Shown piece by piece: positions 11,450-20,440 of a stretch of DNA of 64,000 nucleotides. The DNA is from Gaertneriomyces semiglobifer (taxonomy: Eukaryota > Chytridiomycota > Chytridiomycetes > Spizellomycetales > Spizellomycetaceae): NCBI GenBank assembly GCA_025558075.1, contig JAHLKF010000012.1, positions 124,001 through 188,000 on the forward strand. Direction: 5' to 3'. The translations under genes were made by a program, and so were the position numbers. Under the pieces are notes generated by a model. That model had not been told where the DNA came from and did no database searches. It saw nothing but the letters and a program-made list of their open reading frames with translations. Each line of letters opens with the position of its first letter. The stretch's first letter is position 1.

Positions 11450-14400
11450 CTACGGAGGTGCAGGTGGTAATGGGCTGAAACCGAACACGTCCTGCCCAAA
11501 TCCTCCCATTTCGTAATTCTCAAAGGATTCTTGGCCCTCTTCGCCTCCCAACGGATGAAAGGTATCGCCAAACTGTCCAAAATGATCGCCCATATCCAAC
11601 GACTCGTCCGGGTACGTCGGATGAGCAAGTACAGCTGCGGAAGACTTGTCCTCTCCTGAAAGCTGTAGAGTCGCATCTGAACCGTTCACGGGCCGCAGCG
11701 ACTCTGGTTGGCCATCCTGCTGTTTCACGCGGTCGGTTTCATCGCGGCTCGAATGCTTCTCTGCCGAATCTTCAACCTTAACCATCTGCGATTCGGTCTT
11801 CGGGCTAGGATGTCTGGACCTCCTTTTTGAACTACTCCGTGATCCTTCTGCCGAAGAATAGAGGTGGATTCTCGTGATCTCCGGATGAACGGATTCACTG
11901 GGCTCGACCGTTTTCGAGAGAGGTCCAGCAGGATGGTTGGATACCGAAGAAGAGCTGTCCTCTCTCCTGATCTGACTGTCCCGTCTGCTTGATTGGTCGG
12001 AAGCGGCGCTTTCCCTTCTGCTTGCGACACCGTCGGGAGCCTCCCCAGACTCCCGCATCTCATCCTCCTCTTTCAACCGCTTCAAAACATTGCCTCGATG
12101 GCCCTTATTTTTCAAATGCACCTCAAAATTGGCTAGTCCTTCTCCGGGACCAGTTTGGTATAGTTTACCCGGACAATCTCGGCACTTCACTCGAAGTTCA
12201 CCGGTACGACCCTTGAATACCACCTCAAAGCTATCGTTAGGGTAACGGGTCTGCAATATATTCTTAGCTCTCAAGATCCAAGCTGGGAACGGTCTCTGCT
12301 TTTCTATAGCTGGTGTTGCCATAGCGCCAGCTTGAGCCCCACGAAACATGGACTGTGAGGCTTGCCGCCGGTGTCCTGTCTGCCCATGTTGTGGAGTAGA
12401 TGGACTTCCGGAAAATTCGTGACGATATGAAATATCCAGTCTGCTCGGAGTATCTCCTGATCTCTTCAGGCTCTCCCTCAGGTCCAACTGAATATCCTCC
12501 TCCTGCAGATGGACTTCTTTGCCCGCCATAGGATGCCCCTTTGGCCAAGTCCATACTAAGGTTCGTGCTTCCACATCCATCCCGGCGTGTCCTTGACTTC
12601 CTCTTCGCTCGTTCATTGTTTCTCGCAGCATTCTTCTTTGAACTTCTTCCCAATCAACCACTCGCCACTCTCCAGTTCGCGACCAGTGTAATCCACATTC
12701 ATCACACAACTCATAATCCCCACTGGGTCCTCTCCTTACCAAAGGTGTTTCCTTTGCTTTCACGCCACAGTTGACACAGCGCCACGTAAGGTACTGTGGA
12801 GTTGTTGGCGCCGGTCTAGCAGTTGGATCAGCGGCTGGAGGCGCAGGAACCGCCGCAACCATCTGAGGATTCAGAGAGACCTCCTTCCCACCCTGCCGTC
12901 TCAAATTTCTTCGGCCAGGTAGCGCCTTTTCAACATCCGCATCCGCCAAATCGTCGTTTAGCTTTTGGAATGCAAGTGGTCCTGTCCGATTTGTCTTCCA
13001 ACCTTCCCGCTCGGGTAGCGCTCGCCTACTCCGCTGGGTCATTCGCCGTTTTCGTCGTGCATCTCTTTCTCGGTCACGCTCCATCTTCTCGATTTCTTCA
13101 TTGGAAACACTGAAATAGTACGGGCCAAATGCGCGCCGACCCTTGTCGTCTCGGAATACCGGCGTGAACGTCACATCAACTGTCACATCACTCGTACCAG
13201 TGTTGTTGGCATCAGTCTCGCTCTTCACAGGTGGTAAGAAACAGGCCTGCAACTCTTCATCATCAATATGGTCGTCCCCTTTCCAATCAACCAGAACCAA
13301 AGATTTGGCATATACGCCAACCTGCTCCCTGATCTGATGTGCAATGGCTGTGACAAACTCGCTTCCAAGTCGCAACTCTTTGCACATGTGATAGGCAAAT
13401 TGTTCTGGGGAGTTATTCGGATTCATGATATCCCACTCAAACTGGTCAGTAAGGGAATGGTTGGAAATGGTGATGTCGAGATGAACAAGAAGGCGGAGCT
13501 CCGGAATGCCTTCAACGGAATCCGCAACTATCCTATCTATTGACAGTTCTACTGACTCCGTAGACGCCGGCGGTATGCTTCCCTGCGTCTCCAAATTAGA
13601 GTGAAACTGCAAGCCGGTCGGCAAATGATTCAGATAATCTTCGACTTGTTCGTGAATAGCTTTTGCAATCAGAGGTATAAATGCCCCTGGTAACTTTAAA
13701 TCTTCGCATAGACCTTCCGCGAACATTTCCGGTTTGATCATGGTTTCATTGCAATTCCAGGTGAAGGTATCCCTCAACTTATTCCCATCAATTTCCAAAT
13801 CCAGGCGAATAGGTACCAGCTCCTCCTCTGTTTCTGCCACGGACTGCATTTGCTCTTCTGATAATAGAACTTCCTGAATTAATTTTCTTCGCTTTCTTGT
13901 AAACAACTCAATCGCAGAATCATATTTTCGTTTGGAAATATGCTCTAAATATACGTGTTTCATCACGTTGGCTTCATTGTGCTTTTCCTGCGAAAGGGCC
14001 TGCTGCTGCGCGCCTTGTCGCCAGAATGTCTCGCGATACGCCGCTTCACGGTATAGATATTGATTCAACTGTTCTTCCCACGCGGTATCCTCATCTCTCG
14101 TGGGATGTATTTTTGGACGGGGCGGGCGGATTGGTTTCGGTCGTGGAGGGGGCGGGCCGGATGTGGCAGTGGACGTCGTTGGTGGGAGAGGCGCGTGCTG
14201 CTGGAGATGATGAGGAGGAATAACTGGGTTTTGTGGAAGAATAGGTCGCTGAAATTGCTGCGGCAACGGCTGAGGGTATTGATGGTATGATTGCTGTTGA
14301 AGCTGCTGCTGCTGTTGCAATTGTTGTTGCTGTCGTAGGCGCTGTTGGTGCAACTGCTGTTGTTGCTGCTGCAATTGATGTTGTTGCAACTGCTGTTGGT

Positions 14401-14737
14401 GCGACGGCGGTTGTCCGGGCACGTGCATCTGCGGTGGTAGTGATTGCTGTTGTATTGATGCAACAGAAGCCGGGAGTTGATGTGGTGGATAGGGAGATGG
14501 GACGACATTGGGTAACTGGTTTGGCATCTGAGCAAACTGCGAGAAATGATGATCTACCATCCCGTTGGACATTATCATCGGAGTATTGGTGGAAATGAGA
14601 TGTGGATGATGTGCGCGTGGTAATAACTGCTGTAGTTGCTGCTGCTGTTGCTGTTGGAGTTGCTGTTGTTGTTGGAGTTGCTGCAGCTGTTGCTGCGAAA
14701 GCTGCAGCGGCGGTCGTGGCATTGGTCGACCTTGCAT
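11450..14737 (-). CDS. SNF5/SMARCB1-type SWI/SNF subunit with GATA-like finger
   Basis: Core subunit of a SWI/SNF- or RSC-type chromatin remodeller. Intronless, 1095 residues. Residues 1-185 are Gln/Pro-rich with long polyQ runs. The SNF5 domain has its two repeats at about 307-372 (LVPIRLDLEIDG, LRDTFTWNCNE, FAEGLCEDLKLP) and 413-485 (LRLLVHLDITISNHSLTDQFEWD, MCKELRLGSEFVTAIAHQIREQV). A GATA-type zinc finger follows at 654-681 (CVNC..CDECG), as in filamentous-fungal Snf5/Sfh1. A further Cys/His module lies near residues 830-900 (VKCRDCPGKLY, FEVHLKNKGHRG). The tail is Ser-rich and acidic. Start chosen at 14737; an in-frame double stop lies about 30 nt upstream, although a splice acceptor at that stop could hide a small 5' exon. 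It is divergent from the CFAP58 gene. Confidence 0.92.
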   Translation of the reverse strand: MQGRPMPRPPLQLSQQQLQQLQQQQQLQQQQQQQLQQLLPRAHHPHLISTNTPMIMSNGMVDHHFSQFAQMPNQLPNVVPSPYPPHQLPASVASIQQQSLPPQMHVPGQPPSHQQQLQQHQLQQQQQQLHQQRLRQQQQLQQQQQLQQQSYHQYPQPLPQQFQRPILPQNPVIPPHHLQQHAPLPPTTSTATSGPPPPRPKPIRPPRPKIHPTRDEDTAWEEQLNQYLYREAAYRETFWRQGAQQQALSQEKHNEANVMKHVYLEHISKRKYDSAIELFTRKRRKLIQEVLLSEEQMQSVAETEEELVPIRLDLEIDGNKLRDTFTWNCNETMIKPEMFAEGLCEDLKLPGAFIPLIAKAIHEQVEDYLNHLPTGLQFHSNLETQGSIPPASTESVELSIDRIVADSVEGIPELRLLVHLDITISNHSLTDQFEWDIMNPNNSPEQFAYHMCKELRLGSEFVTAIAHQIREQVGVYAKSLVLVDWKGDDHIDDEELQACFLPPVKSETDANNTGTSDVTVDVTFTPVFRDDKGRRAFGPYYFSVSNEEIEKMERDRERDARRKRRMTQRSRRALPEREGWKTNRTGPLAFQKLNDDLADADVEKALPGRRNLRRQGGKEVSLNPQMVAAVPAPPAADPTARPAPTTPQYLTWRCVNCGVKAKETPLVRRGPSGDYELCDECGLHWSRTGEWRVVDWEEVQRRMLRETMNERRGSQGHAGMDVEARTLVWTWPKGHPMAGKEVHLQEEDIQLDLRESLKRSGDTPSRLDISYRHEFSGSPSTPQHGQTGHRRQASQSMFRGAQAGAMATPAIEKQRPFPAWILRAKNILQTRYPNDSFEVVFKGRTGELRVKCRDCPGKLYQTGPGEGLANFEVHLKNKGHRGNVLKRLKEEDEMRESGEAPDGVASRRESAASDQSSRRDSQIRREDSSSSVSNHPAGPLSKTVEPSESVHPEITRIHLYSSAEGSRSSSKRRSRHPSPKTESQMVKVEDSAEKHSSRDETDRVKQQDGQPESLRPVNGSDATLQLSGEDKSSAAVLAHPTYPDESLDMGDHFGQFGDTFHPLGGEEGQESFENYEMGGFGQDVFGFSPLPPAPP

Positions 14738-15024
14738 ATCTGCGCCATATGCCTGCGTTGGCCCTGACGCTCGCTACTAGCCCGGCGTTTCCTCCTCGTC
14801 GTCCCCACAGTCGTTGTCGGCTCAACACATAGATGGCATGAACACGAATTCAACGGGAAGGAAGGAGACGAGTGCCTGCTGACTTCACTTCACCCGAGTC
14901 GGCAGACCTTGAGTTATGTCAGCAAGTCTGGTTAAATTACGGATTGAGTAATCACTCCGATGCGCGAGTAGTTCCTAGGTCTGTATTAGCAGAGAATGCG
15001 TAGCAAATACTGGGCCATGTTGTG
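14738..15024. promoter_or_regulatory. short divergent promoter, SNF5 / CFAP58
   Basis: Only 287 bp separate the two divergent start codons, so promoter elements for a chromatin remodeller subunit and an axonemal gene must share this interval. No clear TATA box or full RFX-type X-box was found by eye. Confidence 0.4.
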
Positions 15025-18000
15025 ATGTCTTCAAGATTGTCAACAGGTAAAAAGAAAGGTAGAAGAAGGTCCAGCGTAGGAGTACGCTCCGAGGTGCCTA
15101 CCGCCCGTGATGCTGACCCGGTGGACGAGTCGCTGGACGCAGGGCCTAGTGCGATTGCCCCCTCCACTTCGCAAAGCCCACTTCCTTCTGATAGCATCGT
15201 CGAACCCGATGCAGCAGATACCGGACTGAAAGAAGAAAACTTGGATCGAAGCGATGGAGGTGACGTAGCTGCAACTGTTATGGAGGGAAGTTTGGGCCCA
15301 GCGCCTTCACCGACACTTCAAATGCCAGCAACCGTCGTATCTGCAGCTGAGGACGTTGAAAACTCATTTCAAGTCCCGGTACATAACCTGCTGAGCGTTC
15401 TAGCAGAAGATGGGGGTGGGGCACCCATCGATACCGCCCACGCTGAACTCCTGGAAGGTATAGCAGGCGGAAGGGAGGGTGGCGGGACGGCAGAGACTGA
15501 GACCCTCGCTCCAATGACTCCTGCAATAGATATACCTGGTTCAGATGATAAGTCGCGCCACGACACACTCCTCACTACTATGGAGGCTGAGTATTCTGAT
15601 ACTTTGCAAAATGTTTCAGCGGATGATTCTCTACAGCCATTTCGTTCAGAGTATGAGAAGATTCACCGTTCGGTCTTGCGATCTGTCTCGCATATATCTC
15701 GATTATTTAATGAGTACTCTAATGCTTATGCCGAGTACAAACACAACCAACGTATGACGACTGAAGCCAAGGAAAACAGTGTGCAGGATCAAACACTCAT
15801 CCGCGACCTTCGGTCTCAGATCGCGCAGTGTGAGGAGATTGTTACTCAAAGCAATGAACGTGAGGAAGTTGCGAAAGAGGACCTGCGTCAACTTCGAAAT
15901 GATATTGCCAACCTAAATGCGACACTACGGCAGGGAGTTGGGCTGAGCGTGAGCCAAGAGAAAACGTTACAGGAACTCTTTCAAGCCAAAGAGCAGGCCA
16001 CTCGGGAGTTGGACGAGGAGTTGGAGAAGATTGTGCATTTACGAAATACTATTGCCGATGTGAGCGATAAAATTCGGATGGCGGATCAGGCTAAACGGGA
16101 ACTTGAGCGAGATATTTACGACTTGAGGGAGAAGAGCGCTGCAAAGAAAGCGACCATCGACGTGGAATTGCGAAACAAAGAGCGCCTAGAGCGCGATTTA
16201 AGAGAGCTTCGAGTGGTTGTGGCGGTCAAGAGTCAGGAAGTACGCGGAAAGCAAGATCTTGTGAACCGTGCCACAGACGATATTAGTATCTTGGAAAGTC
16301 AAATCAAGAGTCAGAAGATGATGATGGAGAAGCTATTGAAGGATCAAGAAAGTTTGAGTGCACGCACAATTAAACTACAGCAGGACGCAGACGAACAAGG
16401 CGCTCTTACCTCTCAGTTGATTCAAGAAAACCAGGCGTTGAGCATAGATCTCGCTCGTAAGCAAGCAGACCTTGAGAAAAACCTTGAGGAAGTAAGGAAA
16501 GTGAGCAAAATTAAGGAAGCATTGAATAAAAAGATTGCAGGTGTCGAGGAGCAGCGGTTGGAAGCGGAAATGGAACGCAAAGCCATCCGTGTAAAATGCG
16601 ATGACACACTCGCCGAGATTGACGGACTGAAAAGACAGACCGACCTTCATCGTAAAACAATTGATGATTACAGTCGAGAGAGGGATTTGCTGCAGGAAAA
16701 CTTTCGCAAGACCCAAGGAGAAATGAATAAGCATGCTCATATGATGGTCCTGTGTAAACAAACACGGCATAATATCGAATTGGAAATGGGCCGGTACCAA
16801 CGTGAAGCACTCCGGCTGGAAAAGGAGATCAGGCAGCTGCAGAGTGAACGAGAAGCGTACATAGCGGAAGCCGTGAAATCTCAGACGGTATGTGTAGCCG
16901 ACATCCAAAAAACCAAAACCCTGGAGTTGGAATTGTTTGACTATAAAAAACGCACCATGGCCGCAGAGACGAAGCTGAAACATCAGCAGAATTTGTATGA
17001 AGCAGTTCAAAGTGATCGCAATTTACACGCGAAGCATTTGGTGGAAGCCCAAGCGGAGATTGCTGAGATGAAGCGAAAATTGAAAATCATGAATTTCCAA
17101 ATAAATGGCTTCAAAGAAGACATCAACGCAAAAACGCAGGCATTGGCAGCTGAAGCCGCTGAAAATGCCCGGCTAGTTAAAGACATTGAAATCATCAATG
17201 AGGAAATTCGAACTCTGAAAAAGCAAAACGAATTGGGACAACAGTATATACGCACGCAAATCACCGAAGCTAGCCGACTTACTCAATTTGTGAAAGAAGC
17301 TGAAATGGAACGGACTAGGCAAGAAAACGCATTAAAGATGTTGGTCACGGAGCGCGATAATCTGTCTCAGCAGCTTGTTAGGCGCAACGCAGAACTGGCA
17401 CAAGCGTATGATCAGTTACGCACTCAGCAATCATCACTTCTTCGTTCTGAACAGCATTACCGTGACCGGTTAAGAGCGCTCCAGGAGCTGCGTGCGAATA
17501 TTTCCGATCTTAAAAAGCAACACGCAGCGTGGAATGTCGATCAACGATCCTTGGCTCGCATTAAGCAAACTGTGCATCACCTTCAATGCACGCTGCTCAA
17601 CCTGCAGACACAAGAGAAATCGCTTGAGGAGCAACTTGCATATCCGATCAATGTACATCGATGGCGAACGCTTTCTTCTCGCAACCCGAAAGCCTATACT
17701 TCCCTTCTCCTTCTGCATACGCTTCAAAAGAAGCTAATTCAAAAGTCGCAACAAGAATCACAAAAAGAACAGGACATACAGGCAAAGGAGTTACTATACC
17801 TTCATCTGAAAGGTCTTCTCGCGAAACAGGTCGGCGTGGAAGCAATTGAACAGGTGCGAGAATACGAACGAGTGTTGAAGGAAAAACGTGCGCAATACCG
17901 ACAAATGGGTAGCGAATTGGAAATGTACCGTGCGCGATGTCGAGAATTGAAATATGAACTTAGTGGAGTAGAAAAGGGACTGGACGAAGTCAGGCGAGAG

Positions 18001-18465
18001 TTCATGCGGTCGTGCAAGGATCGTGGGAAAACGATGCGGATACGGGCAGGAAGGCTTGAAACTTTATCAAGAGATGGAATGGCCGAGTCGGGGAAGAGCC
18101 GAGATTCACCACAGTCTCAGCAAGGGGAAGAATCAGAGTTACACACAACTCGCACTTCGACTGCCACCTCGCACTACGACCGACCGGACTCCCAGGATCA
18201 GCTACTAGGAGAACGGTTGGAGCAGAACCGTGCATTTTCAGATGCCTCTCGCGGCTCGCCCTCCCAGCAGTCTCCTCGCTCGTCACGTCCCACCTCGTCA
18301 CGTCCCACCTCCTCCCGGCTGCGCGGCTCACACCGTTCCACCACCCCACTCTCAGACATGTCAGTTATATCCGGGGATGACGATGAGGTGGTTATGCCCA
18401 CTATCGGTTTAGGGGATGATCCGAGCGATGCTGCGGTTAGACAGGGGTTAGAACAGGAGAGCTAG
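15025..18465 (+). CDS. CFAP58 (CCDC147) axonemal coiled-coil protein
   Basis: Cilia- and flagella-associated protein 58, a coiled-coil protein of motile axonemes. One exon, 1146 residues counted from the ATG at 15025; the codon before it is GTG. Almost the whole of residues 200-1000 is heptad-like coiled coil. Family-diagnostic stretches include LYEAVQSDRNLHAKHLVEAQ followed by AEMKRKLKIMNFQI, then RRNAELAQAYDQLRTQQSS, YPINVHRWRTL, LHTLQKKLIQKS and ELLYLHLKGLLAKQ, which match animal CFAP58 in the same order. Compared with the 872-residue human protein there is an extra acidic N-terminus of about 190 residues and a low-complexity Ser/Arg/Pro tail of about 130 residues. Its presence implies a swimming zoospore stage. 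Confidence 0.93.
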   Translation: MSSRLSTGKKKGRRRSSVGVRSEVPTARDADPVDESLDAGPSAIAPSTSQSPLPSDSIVEPDAADTGLKEENLDRSDGGDVAATVMEGSLGPAPSPTLQMPATVVSAAEDVENSFQVPVHNLLSVLAEDGGGAPIDTAHAELLEGIAGGREGGGTAETETLAPMTPAIDIPGSDDKSRHDTLLTTMEAEYSDTLQNVSADDSLQPFRSEYEKIHRSVLRSVSHISRLFNEYSNAYAEYKHNQRMTTEAKENSVQDQTLIRDLRSQIAQCEEIVTQSNEREEVAKEDLRQLRNDIANLNATLRQGVGLSVSQEKTLQELFQAKEQATRELDEELEKIVHLRNTIADVSDKIRMADQAKRELERDIYDLREKSAAKKATIDVELRNKERLERDLRELRVVVAVKSQEVRGKQDLVNRATDDISILESQIKSQKMMMEKLLKDQESLSARTIKLQQDADEQGALTSQLIQENQALSIDLARKQADLEKNLEEVRKVSKIKEALNKKIAGVEEQRLEAEMERKAIRVKCDDTLAEIDGLKRQTDLHRKTIDDYSRERDLLQENFRKTQGEMNKHAHMMVLCKQTRHNIELEMGRYQREALRLEKEIRQLQSEREAYIAEAVKSQTVCVADIQKTKTLELELFDYKKRTMAAETKLKHQQNLYEAVQSDRNLHAKHLVEAQAEIAEMKRKLKIMNFQINGFKEDINAKTQALAAEAAENARLVKDIEIINEEIRTLKKQNELGQQYIRTQITEASRLTQFVKEAEMERTRQENALKMLVTERDNLSQQLVRRNAELAQAYDQLRTQQSSLLRSEQHYRDRLRALQELRANISDLKKQHAAWNVDQRSLARIKQTVHHLQCTLLNLQTQEKSLEEQLAYPINVHRWRTLSSRNPKAYTSLLLLHTLQKKLIQKSQQESQKEQDIQAKELLYLHLKGLLAKQVGVEAIEQVREYERVLKEKRAQYRQMGSELEMYRARCRELKYELSGVEKGLDEVRREFMRSCKDRGKTMRIRAGRLETLSRDGMAESGKSRDSPQSQQGEESELHTTRTSTATSHYDRPDSQDQLLGERLEQNRAFSDASRGSPSQQSPRSSRPTSSRPTSSRLRGSHRSTTPLSDMSVISGDDDEVVMPTIGLGDDPSDAAVRQGLEQES

Positions 18466-18837
18466 AGGTTTTGTTCATGATAATGTTGATAGGCTCTATG
18501 CGAAACCTATCAACGTTAGGCACTTTCATTAGTTTTTAGCAGAATGCTACGATGTTTAACAATGCGATACATTGCACGGCAGGCAACCAGTGGAAAACTG
18601 ATCTCACATCGTCCGGAAGCATCTCAAGGAGGCCAAATAAAGCAGGTTGTCCTTGAGATGCATCCATTCGTGGAGAGACATCTATGAAGCCAGGGCGGAC
18701 ATTCCGAAACAAAGCGAACGTTCAAGCTATCTACAGGTGAAAACCCGGCCACAGGATATGGATCTATCGTATGCTAATGCCACTACTGAAAATTTATCTA
18801 CTTTTGTGGTCCCCGTAACACCAAAATGTTTTTTATC
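18466..18837. other. convergent intergenic region
   Basis: Separates the 3' ends of CFAP58 and the mitochondrial carrier gene. Near the CFAP58 stop there is a short inverted repeat (GTTGATAGG at 18485-18493 and CCTATCAAC at 18507-18515) that could form a hairpin in the 3' untranslated region. Nothing else was seen. Confidence 0.4.
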
Positions 18838-20047
18838 TCAAACTTGCAGGCTCCATGCTTTGGCGAGTTTACGGAACTGCTCCAGGAATACGAACGTCAG
18901 TATAGTGTGTGGGCCAATTCTTAAATAATGCGCCGAGAAGCCCTTGTACAATGCACCGACACCTTCAGCGCGTACACTCTTGACAATACAATCCCAAGCA
19001 TTACGATACAATGCACCCTGTTTTCCGTTGGTCGCGGTGTGCTGGTTATACATTCGAGTACTGGCGACATCAAATGGGTTCATCGCGGCACAGACGAGTA
19101 AAGATGTCCCGAGGGATGCAGCCAGGTGCAATGGTGTTGAAGAAAGGTACGGAGAGAGAAGGTGCTTGAAGGAATCATACGACGACAATTGGACGGCAGA
19201 GCCGATGCCTGTTCGTAGACAGGCGGCATCCACGCCTCTCCACAGACCTCGAATACCTTCCGCCTTGTAAATACGGGCGAGAGCAGAAACTGTTCCTTGC
19301 GTGATGTAACCGTGCTGATGTCCTACGGCGGCTGCGTTACTCGTCGTGTACGATTGCATTCGCTATATGTGAGGTTATAATTATGTCCGCTCAAGGGAAA
19401 CCAAGTGGAAGAGTGTGAGCGCCTTACCGTTTTCACGAGATAGAGCGGGGATGATATAGCCGCACCCATGATACCAGTCGTTGCGCCTGCAAGCACCATG
19501 GCAGGTAGTGACGCGACCGATGGCGTACCACGGTGGTTGGCGTTGAGCACCTTAATGTACGCCGCTTTTACGGGTTCATACATGCCAAGTCGACATCCGT
19601 TCAATAGTATCTGGTAGACATAGGCCTAAAACGTGAACAAAGCAGTCAATGGCTCTGCCATTGATATGTACATGCGCAACAGCGCCAATCCTGGTACACG
19701 GACGAAAATTGGTAGACGACAGTAATACCCACCGGTGCTAACCCTCTTTGTGAGCCTCGCAGCCCCTCATTCTTGAAGATGGTGACAAACGCTTGTACAG
19801 CATTTCCATACGGGTGCGGAGCGCTATGCACCGTCTTTCCCTGCAACTTGACCACCTTTTCCAATTCTCCTTGCAACTGCAATCGAGTCTTGACGACCTC
19901 CCAGGGGTTCGTGAAGGTGACAGCCCCACAGGCGGCTGCGGCACCCACGGCAAACTGTGTGATATGATGGGAAACTGAGTGACTTGTGGCGCCTACCGGT
20001 GTCGGATCCGGTGCTGTGATAGGAGAGGCGGGTTTGGCTGTGGCCAT
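18838..20047 (-). CDS. mitochondrial carrier, oxaloacetate type (OAC1/SLC25A34-35-like)
   Basis: SLC25 inner-membrane carrier most like yeast OAC1 and animal SLC25A34/35, which exchange oxaloacetate, sulfate or related anions. Exons on the minus strand: 20047..19733, 19625..19428, 19362..18838; 345 residues. Signatures: FTNPWEVVKTRLQLQGEL in repeat 1 (the OAC1-type PWEVVK variant), SSPLYLVKTRMQS in repeat 2, MNPFDVASTRMYNQ in repeat 3. The stretch QRGLAPAYVYQILLNGCRLG spans the first intron and is typical of this subfamily. The C-terminal YKGFSAHYLRIGPHTILTFVFLEQ is also characteristic. The ATG at 20047 leaves a short Ala/Pro-rich N-terminus; longer in-frame starts upstream have no support. 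Confidence 0.88.
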
Positions 20048-20440
20048 GCTTGGATAAATGGCCTTACACAATACCGGCGTTGAGAGACGTGAATATACGT
20101 TTCCGAAGGGATTTTTGTCGGACACCACAATCAAAGCCAATAGAACCTTTCTCCCCAGCTCAAATCTGGTCCTCACCCACTTCTGAGTCTCGACGCCGTG
20201 TGTTCGTCGGTGATACGCAAGATGCCTGTAAATTATCGCAATGCAACATTTCGTAGAATGATAACGTTCCCTCACGGAGGTGCTGCGCCCACGTGACTGT
20301 ACAAGTAACCGACTTACAACAGACAAAACCCATTTTAAAGAAACCGAACTCTATTTGACAGCTACCATCACTAATAAAAGTGCACCACAACACATAGAAA
20401 TGGAGACCCAAAGACTACAATGCTAAAAACATTGGGAAAA
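20048..20440. other. intergenic stretch, no gene seen
   Basis: Between two same-strand genes, so it combines the promoter of the carrier gene and the 3' end of the acyl-CoA synthetase gene. No recognisable coding content. Confidence 0.5.

Noticed and set aside
14091..14828. 245-codon minus-strand frame rich in Thr/Ala
   Set aside because: Alternate-frame reading of the polyGln region of SNF5.
16375..17010. 211-codon minus-strand frame
   Set aside because: It lies antisense to the CFAP58 coiled coil; its Phe/Leu/Cys-rich sequence is the usual shadow of Glu/Lys-rich codons.
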